From positions 6,328,001-6,392,000 of the forward strand of contig NC_080079.1 of assembly GCF_949987535.1 (NCBI RefSeq): DNA of 64,000 nt. Reading direction: 5' to 3'. Positions 23,340-35,248 of the stretch are shown piece by piece. How positions within the stretch are numbered: the stretch's first letter is position 1; each line of letters opens with the position of its first letter. The translations under genes and the position numbers were made by a program. The DNA is from Balaenoptera acutorostrata. Lineage: Eukaryota > Chordata > Mammalia > Artiodactyla > Balaenopteridae. The notes under the pieces were generated by a model. It saw only the letters and a program-made list of their open reading frames with translations. It did not search any database and was not told the DNA's origin.

Positions 23340-23418
23340 CAGGAAGTGAAAGTATCTTAGGCCCAACACCAACAGGAAGTGAAAGTATCTTAGGCCCAAC
23401 ACCAACAGGAAGTGAAAC
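23340..23418. repeat. 33-bp tandem repeat (minisatellite), about 2.4 copies
   Basis: A unit beginning CAGGAAGTGAAAGTATCTTA runs at 23340-23372, is repeated at 23373-23405 without change, and a partial third copy follows from 23406 (CAGGAAGTGAAA). The unit length is a multiple of three, which is why a minus-strand open frame across it shows a repeated peptide. Confidence 0.95.
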
Positions 23419-24025
23419 GTTGCAAAACTCAATGCGGGGCGCTTCCCCAAAGGGAGGCAGGTTGCTCCCAGAAGTAGCGTGCTCCTTGTCATTTAAACTC
23501 CCTGGGCAGGGGCAGAATAGCTGCTTGTTGGGTATTTGGGGCAAAGAATCCCTTCTTAGGGGGTGAGGTTGGGCCAGGGCCTGTGGGTGTCCTCTGTTTC
23601 CAATATTCCGCCAGCCCAGATAGGGTCCAGAATCTCTGGGGAGGAGATTGGCAGGAAGGTGACATGAAACTGAGTGGTCTTCTTGCTTTCTCATTCTTGA
23701 TGAGCTCCAAGTGGCCACGGAAAATTCACTCTGTGCTTAATCTCCCTGATTATTAAGTAGGCACAAACACACCAGCCTATATGCCTCCAAAAGTGGTTCT
23801 CAAAGACTAAGAAGATTAGATTGTTAATATTGTTAATGTTTCAGAATTCTTGATAAAAGAGACGAATGGAAGAGAGGAAAATCTGGATTGGGGATACTAC
23901 ACTGGGATTGAAGACACCTGGTAGCCTCAATTCTGACACTAGTTGTTTTTGGTAAAACAAGCAAATTAGTAACCCCTCTGGCTCTTATGTTTTTATCAGT
24001 AAAATGAGTGAGTTAGTCTTTATAT

Positions 24026-24165
24026 TTCCTTCCTTCCTTCTGTCCTTCCTTCCATCCATCCATCCATCCATCTATTCATTATTCATTTCATCTGTCCTTC
24101 CACCCATCCATCCATCTATCCATCTTTTCAACATTCCATCCATCCATCCATCCATTCGTTCATCG
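24026..24165. repeat. TTCC/ATCC tetranucleotide repeat
   Basis: TTCC units pass into ATCC/CATC units with interruptions (24026-24165). Simple-sequence DNA, probably polymorphic. Confidence 0.9.
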
Positions 24166-25879
24166 ACCTATTCTTTCACTTGTTTGTTCACACATTAAAC
24201 AAATACTTTGATCCCTGTGTTTGTTGTTGTGGAGAATGCACAGATGAGGAAGACCCTACAGCCCTAAGAGTCCTACAATTCTGGAGGCACAATAGCAAGG
24301 CATTGCTTTCTGGTACTCTCTGTAATTTTGTGTAAATCCCTTCAATTGGAAAGTCTTCATGGCAGCGTTTAAGGATTGCAAGCCAAATTACCCTGGAGAT
24401 ACTTGAAAATCATAGGTAGAAATGGTATTGTTAAGAGCTCAGCAAAGCATTTAAAAAGCTTTTTTTTTCTTACCAGGGGTTTGCTAATAGCCTTTCCTTG
24501 ATTTATACCTTATTAGTGATTTCTGAGTTTCCTCTTTTGCTGAGCTTGTGCTTTCATGTAAATCTTTTCTATTTGGTTCTCATTTATGATCCCACATTCC
24601 TGTCCAGAGGGTGGTGTTTTTAATTTTCTCAGATGGAAAGAAACTTCCTAAGCAAGTGGGTGAATTAATCACAAAAGCCCACAGTAAGGAGGAGGTCAAG
24701 CTGTTCCGGCCATCTCAGTCATCCATCACCCATTTTAGAATTTCCAGGCTGCTTTTAATCTCCAGTATTATCTCGACATTGTCGTTCTCTTACCTCTTAG
24801 AGTCCCCACGAGAGTGGAAGAGTGGATTAAATGAGATCATATGTCTTTGCAAATTGTAAATCACGCCACAAATATATGGAGGTATTATTATTATTATTTA
24901 GCTTACAGGGACCTTGGAACCATTGAAGAGTTAAAGGCTTTTTTTTTTTTTCAGAATTCCTGCTCATAGTTGCTGGAAAGCACTTCTAGTGCCATGTAAG
25001 TGCCCGTGGTTTCTGTGTGAATGGCTCATTTTCAACTGGCCCACACCCGAACCTTCCTCCCAACTTCCTCCCCACTGCTGATTCAGACATGAGTGGCAAA
25101 TGTGTTAAAAATGTGATTTAAGTCTCAGCCCCAAAGGTGACTTGCAAAGAGGTGAATCAGGGACTGCTTTCATGATATGAAAGTCTCCCAGAATCGAAAA
25201 GAACCATGTATTGCAGATGGTTTAAAGGAAAGAAATGCATCCCTTAATACCCCTTGTTTATTCTTTATCAAAACATTCCAGAATCCTAACCCTGAAATTT
25301 CACCAACTGCCATCGTTGACGAATTGGACCCAAAGGCCTAAAAATACGAGGATGGAGGAGAATTCTTTTAAACATGGGTGTCATGACTTCAGTTGCATGT
25401 TACAGGAATAGTTGGAGGGGGTGTCCTTACAGGTTGTATCATTAATTACTGCAAGTCTTTGAGTGTGTGTGAGAGTGTGTTTTATGTCTTTGGATAGTTA
25501 ACATTAAGACCTGTCTTGGAAATTACTCCTTGGCAAAAGCAATATCTGGGGATTCGTGTGGGAGTTTGAACTCAGTTGAGTCCATCCATTGACGAGCTTC
25601 TTGGAGCATTTGGTCTTAAAGGGGCTGAGGACTAAATATGCCACATTTATGGGAGTAAGAAAAACGTGAATAATTTGAGCACTTAGGGAAAAGAATATTT
25701 ACTATAATAGTAAATGTCACTTCCTCGAGTAGAAAAAAAAGGCAGTATTAACATTCAAAAACTACTCTCAGAGCTCCCTTTTATTTTTTTGCGGAAAATT
25801 TTCTGTTACAGTGAGAGTTGGAGTCAAAGAGCCATCTCTTGAGGGGATGCAGCTGGATCGGAAACCCACGGTAACTCAG

Positions 25880-26430
25880 CTCCTGCAATGTGTCACCTGC
25901 TTTGATAGATGTTGGGGTTATTTCAGCCAGAAACAGGACAGACCCTTTTCTTGCCCTCATGGAACTTGCGTTCTTGTGGGGAAGACAGTCTGGAAAAACA
26001 GTAAATCAAAAACTGCAGGTTGGAAGAAGTGCTATGAAGGAAGAAAAGGAAGAGGATAGAAAGGAGACACGTGGGCTGGGGGACCCGACGTTAATTAGTG
26101 GTTTGGGGGAGACCTCTCTGTGGAGATGACGTTTAAGCCAAGACCAACAGGAAGAGAGAAATGGAGAGCCTGCAGAGATGGAAGGACGTGGGCTTGGGCA
26201 GGGGGGACACCATGAAGAGGGAAAGCATCACTGACGGGAAGCCAATGGCTGGTGGGGCTGGATCGGAACGGGATGGGGCTGGAGGGAAGTGGTGCTGATG
26301 CCACTGGAGAGAAAGGAGGGGCCAGAGCACGCAAAGCCCACGCCGCGGTAGGAACATGGATTCGTCTCCAGGGCAGGGAACCATCATTGGAGGGTTTTAG
26401 GCGGGACAGTAACATGATCTGATTTTTCTT
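25880..26430 (-). mobile_element. L2-like ancient LINE, antisense
   Basis: Contains 'cttgccctcatggaacttgc', 'gcgttcttgtggggaagaca', 'gaagtgctatgaaggaag', later 'gagggttttaggcgggacag' and 'taacatgatctgattt'. These are typical of an old antisense L2 end plus an adjoining ancient repeat. Two elements may be joined here. Boundaries are approximate. Confidence 0.45.
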
Positions 26431-27361
26431 TTAAGAATTCTTCACTTTTAAGAAGATGGCGTAGCATCTGAACTATTGTAGTTTGCCAAATTAAGGGGTT
26501 TATTGTCTGTAAAAAATAGGGGGGAGCTTCTTGTTAAAAAAGAAATGGTATGTAAACTCTCGTTTTATTTTAGTGTGATTAACAGGCACTTGGAATCCGT
26601 TAAGAAGGAGCCTGAGCTAGCATCCCGGGGGGCGGATCGCACCACAGCTTCACACGCTCACCTCAGCAGTCTTGTAGACTTGATGTCAAAGATTCTCTTC
26701 TGTTTAGGATTTCACTTTGCTTTTCCTCTAGTAAGATTCTTTAAGGGCTCTGCTTCAACAGCCACAAAAGAGCGCTTCCACACTCCGTATATCTGAAGAG
26801 ACATATACAGATCTATGTATCTGGTATATCTGAAGGGAGTTGGTGCTGTAGTTTTCATGCTGATACGAAGATGCAGAGCTCGGGGCTGTTTGGGTTTTGT
26901 TTAATCCAGACTGGCAAACGGCTCTCAAGCAAAGAATGTGCTGCCTGGCTGCCAAGGGAGAGTGGAGGGGCAGTACGTTGAGCGCCCTGGAGAATGTGGG
27001 CCGAGAAAATAAGCGAATGAGGGTTACCGCTTGCTCACCAGGGGTGTGGATAATTTACATTCAGCTGAGGTTGGGCATTCAGGAATAACATCTGCAACTA
27101 GATCAGATATCCACGTTCAAGGTGAAAGCATTGCCATTCCACTTCCTCAGCAGTGTGGATAATTGGCTCATTCGATTCCGTAGAATTCAATTCAGGAAAC
27201 ATTCATTGCATACCTCCCTGCTGCACAGCTGTCTGGATGTGGATCACAGCTGGATAGCCTCCACCCAAGTTCAACCTTCTCTCAGGAAAGCTGAGAGGAC
27301 ACAGGCCCTGCCTCCACCTCAGGAAACAGGGCTGGGTGACCAATTATAGCAAAACCACTCA

Positions 27362-27490
27362 TTTACTCAGCTCGTATTTACTGGGTACCTGTGTGCCAGA
27401 TTCCAAGGAGCAGAGCGGGGCCACAGACACGAAAGGCAGGAACCTCGATTTCTAGGCCCTTATATTGTGGTAGGGATCCCAGGCAAGTAC
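27362..27490 (-). mobile_element. L2-like fragment, antisense
   Basis: The order 'ctcgtatttactgggtacct', 'gtgtgccagattccaaggag' and a later 'cccttatattgtggtaggga' fits an antisense L2 3' end. Confidence 0.45.
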
Positions 27491-28714
27491 ACTGGTGGTT
27501 ACAGACTGGAAGCTCAGGGCTGATAGGGGACATCTTGGGGTGCCATGGGGCTCACCACAGGGGCACCTAATCTCATCTATTTACACAATCCTGGGTATCA
27601 TAACATCATCTATAAGTACTTCAGTTGTGCCTCTAAAAGATAAGGAGAAAATTTTAAACATCACCATAATAGCATCTCACATCTTTTAAAAAATGACCGA
27701 TAATTCATTGTGAACAAGGAGCAAAGGTTGGAAGGGGTGGTGGGCAGGGAACATTCTGGAGTAAAGTCCAGTCTGAACCCATCCCGGAAGAATTGCATAG
27801 GGTTAGGCAGACCCTCCTCGAGAATTCCTAGCTCATGTTACAGGAAATTTGGATTTATTTTTGAGGAGGCCTCTATCTGAAAATGTGATTCGGGAAACTA
27901 AAATCAACTGCACTTTTCAGTGAAAAGTTCCCAAGTTTCAGATGTGGTAGGAATTGATAGAAATTCGATGTATCTGGAAAGGCTATCCCCTTTCAAGAAG
28001 CACTTGCTTTCTTGAAAATCAGTGCAGAATATACATAATTAAAACTCACCCCCATTTGAAGTTTGAGGATCTATCTGAGGTCATGAAATACACTTATTAT
28101 AAAGGGATTTTACGAGCATGGGATTGGAGAAAATTGTTTCCCCATATCAGTTCTTCATTTGAAGGTGATTATTATTTTTTCTCAATGAAAAGTTTAAGAA
28201 AGTCTTCACTTCCTTCTTCAAGGTGCAGTAGGGAAAACAATGGAAATCTTTATCCAAGGAGTGAAAAATAAATAAGCAAACAACAACAAAATGAGGCACT
28301 CTAGTAACATTAAAACGCTACAGGGCAGAATCAATTTAACTATCCAGCTAGAGTAACTGAGTTGGCTACTTACCGACATGACGATAAGGGGGAAAGGAAC
28401 TGGCAGGAGATATTCCTGACAGTAGTTCAAGAGGACCCCTCGATACAGACCATGTTCTTATTTCCTCTCTGTAGGATTAGATATTGCTCACTGGAAAATG
28501 AAGGAGTTTGTCTGCAATTAATGCAGAGTTGGGATAGTAAAAGTCACTGCCCAAGGGCATGGTAGAATGTCCTCTCCTCTTAAGCTGGATGCAAAACAGA
28601 GGTCAAGCTAGGGAGACTGGTCCGCATGGCACTGCGCCTTGAATATCCAGTCTGGGGGAAGTGAACGGAGGCAGACTTGACTTTGGCCCTAGAGATTACT
28701 GGGGATGTATCTTT

Positions 28715-28870
28715 CGTCAGTCAGCAGTGTGAGGTGGGTGTGGTTATACCCATTTTAAGGATGAGGAGCTGGAGCTCAGAAAGTTAAATGAATTGCTTAC
28801 GTTTTCAAAACTACCCAAGGAGAAGCCCCAAGACGTTAGGCTGAGTCACCAGGAGCCAAGCCTCTGACTT
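28715..28870 (-). mobile_element. MIR-like SINE, antisense
   Basis: Contains 'acccattttaaggatgagga', 'gctcagaaagttaaatgaat' and a later decayed part, matching the antisense MIR core order. Confidence 0.55.
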
Positions 28871-29338
28871 TCCACCTTCCTATTACTTATCTCAAATAAA
28901 AATATGCAGCAGCTGTAAACCTCAGGAAGAGGAGAAAGGCATCTATCCTGGGGTATTAGTCAGAGAAGATGTGCTGGCTTCCCACCGCAGGCTTCGAGGG
29001 AGCTCTGTGGTCCAGACTGAGGCTGAGACTGGGGCGGCCGTGCCATCCTGCCTCCCGGGGGTCCTTACCATGTGGAGGTCACCTCGGCTGTATTTGCCGT
29101 GTTCAGGCTCCAGGCGGGAACTGAAGGCTTCTCAGTACAGAGCTTTGTCCCTGTGTGACTTCTGGGAAGCAGGAAGGCTGGCCCATTTTTAAGCCATTTA
29201 GTTCTGCAAATCTCCTTCAACTTAGGTTACAACAGCAGAGAATTATTTCCTGTCATTGCTCGTTAATCCAGCATTTTATTTGTGGTAGAACATGTGTGAA
29301 AACATTGCCGCTGAAATTCTGCCAACCCCTCCCCACTT

Positions 29339-29355
29339 ACACACACACACACACA

Positions 29356-29392
<37 letters not shown>
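29339..29392. repeat. CA microsatellite
   Basis: (AC)n of about 27 units with a single T interruption near 29362. Minus-strand and plus-strand open frames through it are artefacts of the repeat. Confidence 0.95.
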
Positions 29393-29394
<2 letters not shown>

Positions 29395-29499
29395 CTTCCT
29401 CCTTTCTCCAGGACTTTTGGCACAGAGACCACAGAGTGAGGTCAAGGGTAAATTCTGGGCCTGTCTGTGACCAACAGTATTCAGAAGGACCCACTTCAA

Positions 29500-29592
29500 G
29501 CTCTACTAGGTCAGGAATTTTGTCTGTTTGGTTCATTGCTGAAGCCCCAGCACCTGGAACATATAGTAGATTTCAGTAAATTCTTCTTGACT
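29500..29592 (+). mobile_element. L2 3' terminus, sense
   Basis: 'aggaattttgtctgtttggt', 'gccccagcacctggaacata' and 'agtagatttcagtaaattct' follow the order of the L2 3' end. It runs directly into the GGAT repeat, which may have grown from the L2 terminal repeat. Confidence 0.6.
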
Positions 29593-29596
29593 GAAA

Positions 29597-29785
29597 GGAT
29601 GGATGGATGGATGGATGGATGGATGGATGGATGGATGGATGGATGGATGAATGGATGGATGGATGGGAGGGTGAGTGGGTGGATGGATGGATGACGGATG
29701 AGTGTTTGGGTAGATGATTGAGTGAGTTGATAGCAGATGGATAAATGGTAGTGAGCGGCTGGGTGGATGGACAGATGGATGGTGA
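29597..29785. repeat. GGAT tetranucleotide repeat
   Basis: Thirteen uninterrupted GGAT units (29597-29648), followed by degenerate GGAT/GGGT/GATG units to about 29785. Open frames across it on both strands (for example the Ser-Ile-His-Pro repeats on the minus strand) are simple-sequence artefacts. Confidence 0.95.
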
Positions 29786-30239
29786 TTCCAGAACAATCAG
29801 ATGTGTGCAGAGTGAAGCCACATTTCACCTTTCATGTAGTGGCTAAACGTCTAAGGAGAAGATTCTGAGGCCATCGTCTCTTATACTATAGCATTTGCTG
29901 CAGCATTGCCATTGTCATTTATTGTATATTCCACATCATCTACAATGGAGTTATGATAACTCACAAGAACAGAAACAATACAATAAAGAGAAAAACAAAA
30001 GCAAAATGAAAAAGAATAAGGACTGAGAAACCCCAGGTAAATAGGAGGCTGAGTCCATTGTTTTTTGTTTTTTTTTTTAACTCCATGGAGACCAAGGAGC
30101 AATTTACTTTCAAAAGGTGGACTTCTTCCCTAAGTGGCTTCTCCTGCAAGCCTGTGCTTAATTTAGCTAAAGTAGGAGGTGGGAAGTTAAAAATATAAAA
30201 ACTAAAAGTAGTTGTAAGACTAAGACCCTGTAGACCTCA

Positions 30240-30415
30240 CAGATTACTCTCCAGTTTACAAAGAACTTTCACATCTCCTTTCTCATTTAACTGTCACAGT
30301 TCTAAGAGGAAAGGGCAGATACAATCACCTCCATCATACAGGTGAGAAAACTGCGGTTCAGAAAGGCCAGAGGCCCCACGGTTGGTCAGGGCCAGACTCA
30401 AGGTGATCAGCCCAC
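30240..30415 (-). mobile_element. MIR-like SINE, antisense
   Basis: Contains 'tttacaaagaactttcacat', 'tcatttaactgtcacagttc' and 'caggtgagaaaactgcggtt', in the order of an antisense MIR. Confidence 0.6.
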
Positions 30416-31260
30416 AGCCTCTGGCTCCTGCCTCTGGCCTATCCCCTGGCCCCTGTGAGCAAAGGAACCTTCGGTTCCCAACCCCCAGCGGCAGCGGGAG
30501 GGGGAGGGGGACATGGGTGCCAGTCTTCACGGCTCTTGAGTTTCAGGCTGCCCTGATGTCCAGCCCAGCATCAGGAGCTCAGCGAGGTAAGAACAGGGCC
30601 AAAAAGACTTCAACCCTCGTTGGGTGGCTTGGAAGTATCTACCATGACCACTTTTCCTATCATGTTTGATCACAAGTGTTACAGACTTGCAGAGTCAGCA
30701 GATGCAACGGGCATGATCTATACAGGTCTGTCTCCTGGGGCAGGAGGAGAGGGCGGAGTTATCTCGACCGACGTGTAAACTGCCCTCTATTTACCCCTGA
30801 ATCTGTTTATATCTGCCAGAATCTCATCCCCGAGGAGCCCCACGCAGAGACAGCGGCCTCTTCCTGTGATGAAGCTGAGAAGCCAGTCTGAGACACTGCC
30901 TCTGATGGGCTGGGCTCCTTTAGTGGGGTGCTGGTGCCCTGCCCTGAGTCCCCTGCCTTTAGGGACTGAGCTCGGGAGGAAACAGCCGTCAGAGCACAGA
31001 AGTGAAAGGTCTACTTTCTGATAACGCCTAGAGGCTGCCTGTGCACCTCTCAACCGGCCGGGGCCTCGTTGGTCTCCTTCTTTATTAAAAATTCTGAGAA
31101 ATTACATTTACACTTTAATTGGTTTCCGGGGAGGGGGAGCAGAGGTCAGAGTTCACGTGTTAAAGGCATGAATTATAACGTGCCACAGATGGCTCCATTC
31201 TGGGCCCCAGGTGTTTGCTATTAACAATGGAAATGTCCTCTCAGGACGTTTCTGATCATT

Positions 31261-31820
31261 CGCTCCTGGCCCGGTGGTTTGCCTCGCCGTCTGCGGCCCA
31301 TCTGGCAGCCCACGGGGTCAAGCGTTTGGTCCTAATGCAGTCGCTTTCCATTCCCGTGGGCTCCGCCGGGGCTCCGTTCTGTCGAGCGAGCCCGCGTGTT
31401 CAGGGTCACGCCGGGCACCCTTGGCCGGGCGGAGTGGGACGCGGGCCCCCATCCACCTCCCAGCACGCCCGGGAAAGTCCTCCAGTGGAGTCCCGTGCTT
31501 TCCCAGTGGGCGACGGTTCCCTCTGCCCGCAGCTTGTTGAGACCCGCGTGGGCTCACAACCTCCCTCAGGTGTGTGCGTGGCCGCAGGTGTGCTCTATAA
31601 ATCCCAGTTTCCGGCCACCATTTCTCCCGGCCTCAAAGCCATTCCGGGAGGTGCTCGACCGTGCCCCCCGCGTAGCCGGCAGGACCGTGGGCTCCACTGT
31701 TACCTGCCCCCGACTCCAGGGAGCCAGAGATTCCTGGACCACTGCCCTCTTCTTCCTGAATGCTGATGCTGGCTCCGGGCCATTTGCGCCCCGTCACACC
31801 TGAGGCTGCCCGGAGGCCTC
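31261..31820. promoter_or_regulatory. Intronic CpG-rich island with TATA-like element
   Basis: By hand count about 42 CpG dinucleotides lie between 31261 and 31690, close to the number expected from base composition. The rest of the intron is strongly CpG-depleted. A smaller cluster continues to 31820. No SINE or other GC-rich repeat explains it. CTATAAAT at 31595-31602 is a TATA-like motif inside the island. The GC-rich sequence also leaves long open frames (for example 31215-31766, 183 codons) that match no protein I know. Such islands inside genes commonly mark alternative promoters, non-coding transcript starts or enhancers. Which of these applies cannot be seen here. Confidence 0.6.
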
Positions 31821-31879
31821 CTGACTGCCCTTGAGGCAGCGTGGCTGCAGAGGGAAAACACAGGCCTTCAGGTCAGGAA

Positions 31880-32085
31880 GCTGGGTTTTCGGTCCTGACC
31901 CTGGAACCAGAGGACTGTGGCAAGGTGTCTAACTGCTCTGTGCCTCAGTTTCCTCATCTGTAAAATAGGACTGATATAATCTGGCTCACCGGGCAGTCGG
32001 TGAGCGAGGATGCCCACCAGGCTTCTGGTCCACAGCGGGCCCTTGCTCAAGAATGGTAAGTGCTGTTGGTATTTTTACTCATTAT
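31880..32085 (+). mobile_element. MIR SINE, sense
   Basis: Clear MIR core: 'ctgtgcctcagtttcctcat' followed by 'ctgtaaaataggactgatat', with a decayed 3' part to about 32085. Confidence 0.75.
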
Positions 32086-33175
32086 CCTGGGCGTGCAGGA
32101 CGAGATGAAGTCAAAATCCCCTGAAACGGGGTGACCTTGGGCTGCACCTCAGTCCTGCCAGGCTGCTGAAGACCGGGCCAGTTGCCACGGGTGCAGACAC
32201 CACTGCCTGCCCCAAAAGGACGTGCCTCTGGGTCACTCCTAAATTCTGTGCATGGTGATTGCAAGCTTTTATTCCAGGGCGTAATTGTGAAAAACCTAAC
32301 GGTTTTTCTCAAGATGGCCCGAGAACTTTGGGGTTGACACTTGGCGGAGCAAATCCATCCCAACCCAGACTTCTTGCACCCATTGGTGTCCGTGGGCCCT
32401 GCGTTCCTCTAGGAAGAGAAGTTGGTGACAGTGTGAGTCTTGTGCTCCTGGAGGATCTAGGAATGCATAGAACTTGGCCCTGACCTGTGTGTTATTGTTT
32501 GTTTTTGGAAAAGCTCTTCAAGCTGGTTGCAGATTTAGTGATGAAGAGTCAGTAGGTCGCATTGTCAGAGAACGGAGGGCAGGTCTGGTCTGTCTGTGGC
32601 CACGTTTCCCTCCGAGCTCCCGCCTAGCAGCTTGGCTGTGGAGGAAGAGGTCAGAAGAATATGTGGAGGGTGTTCATGTCACTAGAGCTCTGGGAAAGTC
32701 CTTTGGAAAAAGTTCCAACAACTCAGAACCACCACTGCCAGCTGCATGGCGGGTAACAGTCATGTAAACAGCGTCTTTGTTTGTTTGGGTTGGTTGGTGG
32801 CTCGGTTGGTTGTTTATGCTTCCTAAGCCCATGTTCTGGTTGAGCTAGAGATGGCTCGGCCCTTCCAGAATGAGCAGACTCTTTAACACCACATATGTAT
32901 TAAATGGAGGGATCCTATTTAACTGCTCGATCATTCCTTTGCCTCCTGAATCACCCTTCTCTCAAGCTGACTTGTGGTTTTACAGTTTAAAGTTTGCTAC
33001 ATTTTGGCTACAATTGTAATAAGTTCTGCACCATATTGGAAAATGTTTCTAAGCCCTAGAACGTACAAGGCACTGGCAAACCGTAATTTGAAATAGCCAA
33101 AACAGCACCTCTAAATAAGGAAGAGATACACGTCTTTTTCAGGCAAATATTGGCAGCTAGCATCTTTGAAGTTAA

Positions 33176-33207
33176 CCAAATTAATTAATTTGTGTTAATT
33201 TGTGTTT
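33176..33207. other. Clustered TTAAT motifs
   Basis: AATTAATTAATTTG followed by TTAATTTG repeats. It resembles clustered homeodomain half-sites but may be no more than AT-rich sequence. Reported only as visible sequence. Confidence 0.3.
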
Positions 33208-34201
33208 GAAGCTCGTTTGTTCTCTCCCTCAGCGTGCAGGGTAGTTATTATTCCCGGCTTGCAGGTGTGAAAACTGAGGCTTGGTTTTAAAACTGAGCTT
33301 TAGTTTTAATAGATGGGGTGCTCAGACTCAGTCTCCCAATTTTGATTCTCCAGCTGCTCTGTGCCATGTGCCCAGATCGACAGTAGCCTCCCAGGCCTGC
33401 TGCCTCTGTCACTTCCACTGTCAGGAGACAATAAAACTCCATCTCCGTCTGCAAGCAGAAATCAGTGGGAGGCGGAATGTCAGCAACATATTTCCCCAAA
33501 CCAGTTATCCCTTTACCATCTAATCATTTACCAGCTGTAGAAGATGTGAGGTGTTTTTTTGTTTTTTTCAATCGATTTAAACAGAGAAATCTGGATGGCT
33601 TCCCGTCCCTGGTTTCCTGCAACGTTGGCTTTTCCTGTCACACGGTTATGTCAGCTCCAAGCTGTTCTCAGCAGCTGCCCAGACTGTTCCATCCTTCTTC
33701 CTCTGGTCACTTGCCTTTCTTTGCTGCAATCTGCCTGTGGACTGTTGTCCCCCTCCCCCCGACCCCCGCCCACCAGAGCTTGGAGCTGAGGAACATGGAT
33801 TCTTTGGGACCCAGCACACGTTTATTAATGAGGCAGGGCAGTCAAAGGAAACATCAAGAACAGTGACCTGCAGCCCCAGTGAATCCAGCCTGCTTGCAGC
33901 TGCTTTCCCTAGCTGCCTAATTGCCAACAAGAAAAGATAATTCCCTGAGAGCTTTTGCAAGGCAGATAACTCCCGACTAACACTGTCAAGATTGATAAAT
34001 GGGCTTAGTATGATTCACCCCCAAGAATACAGCCGTGAGATGCACAATAGGCTCCTACAAGAAAAGAATTTTCTGACTGCAGATTTGTCAAAGTAAAAGT
34101 AACCCCTAATAATGTTTTACTTGGCAACTTGGTGACGGGCTGAAATATTAAGCTGTGACTGCATTTACGGTGGGAAGCCATAAGTGCATTCCTCTTTTGA
34201 A

Positions 34202-34204
<3 letters not shown>

Positions 34205-34240
<36 letters not shown>
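34205..34240. repeat. TG microsatellite
   Basis: About 18 uninterrupted TG units. Confidence 0.95.
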
Positions 34241-35248
34241 CCAAAATCACCTGGTTGTCTATTTCATTGGCTTTTTATTTCTAACCTTGCATTCAGCATG
34301 GTAAACTTGCCCCCAAGTGTCCTTGTTTGGTAAATATTAGGAAAAAAGGCAGATGTGTGTAACTAAAGGGGTCACATCTGAACAGGAGCCAGGCACCCTG
34401 GCGGGGTGTCTGCAAGAAATTCTCTGCCCGTGAGCTGAAAGCAGCACTTTTTTCTGGGTCCTAGGTATACTCATTTTAAAGCATTCTTGTTGCCAAGGGA
34501 AAGTATCATGCAAAGGGGGTTCTTTTCTGAATAATTCTCGAATTTTATTGCTTTGCACCAGCCTGTCACTGCTATATGTCAATTCAATTAGCTGCTGTCC
34601 TGGCATATTTGGGATAATTTATGAAAAGTATTAAAAAGCACGTTGTGATGAGTTTGCCAAAAGCTGTAGAAGAAACTGAGGCTTGTCTTTTTAAACTACC
34701 GACCATGGGCTACACGGGATCTTCAACGTCATGAGCTACTATATGGCCCAATTCAATGTTCTTTTCATTAACAGTCCAGGGAATAAAGCTATGAAATAAG
34801 AAAGGAACAAAATGAGCCAAAGGGAAGCAGAACTATCATACTTTGGAGTTTGAAACAAGTGGAAGGAACTTCAGAACAGAAACATCTTTCTGTTCACAGT
34901 CAGAACCTTTGCTGGTACCTTAATTAGTATAGAGTAGGATGATTAATCAGTTAACCTGCTCTAACACTTAAAGATATTTGAAAAATTCAGTTGTGATTTG
35001 AATTTGGCTTTAAGAGACAGATTCTCATGGAGTTTCTAGCACATGCCTACAGTCACATGAGGTTTCAAAACGCTGTACCTCGAGCTTTTCTTAGAAAACG
35101 GAACCACCGGGGAAAGTAGAACTATTTCTAATTTAAGTGCAAGAAAGCTGACCTATAACGCACCTAGTTTGCATTTCTTATTGTTTACACAAATAGGTGT
35201 GGATTTGTCCATATATGATCTTTACAACATTTGAATTTTAAACTGAGG

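Noticed and set aside
23340..23418. Spaced repeats as a CRISPR-like array
   Set aside because: Copies are directly adjacent with no unique spacers, in a mammalian intron.
23131..23718. Minus-strand open frame of 195 codons with a repeated peptide
   Set aside because: The repeat comes from the 33-bp minisatellite, whose length is a multiple of three. No homology or gene signals.
29263..29828. Open frames rich in Cys/Val, Thr/His or Ser-Ile-His-Pro repeats
   Set aside because: Direct translations of the CA and GGAT microsatellites.
31215..31766. 183-codon open frame in the CpG-rich island as a protein gene
   Set aside because: GC-rich DNA has few stops. Overlapping frames on both strands are equally open and the composition is low-complexity Pro/Ser/Ala/Gly. 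No family was recognised, so it is kept only as a regulatory candidate.
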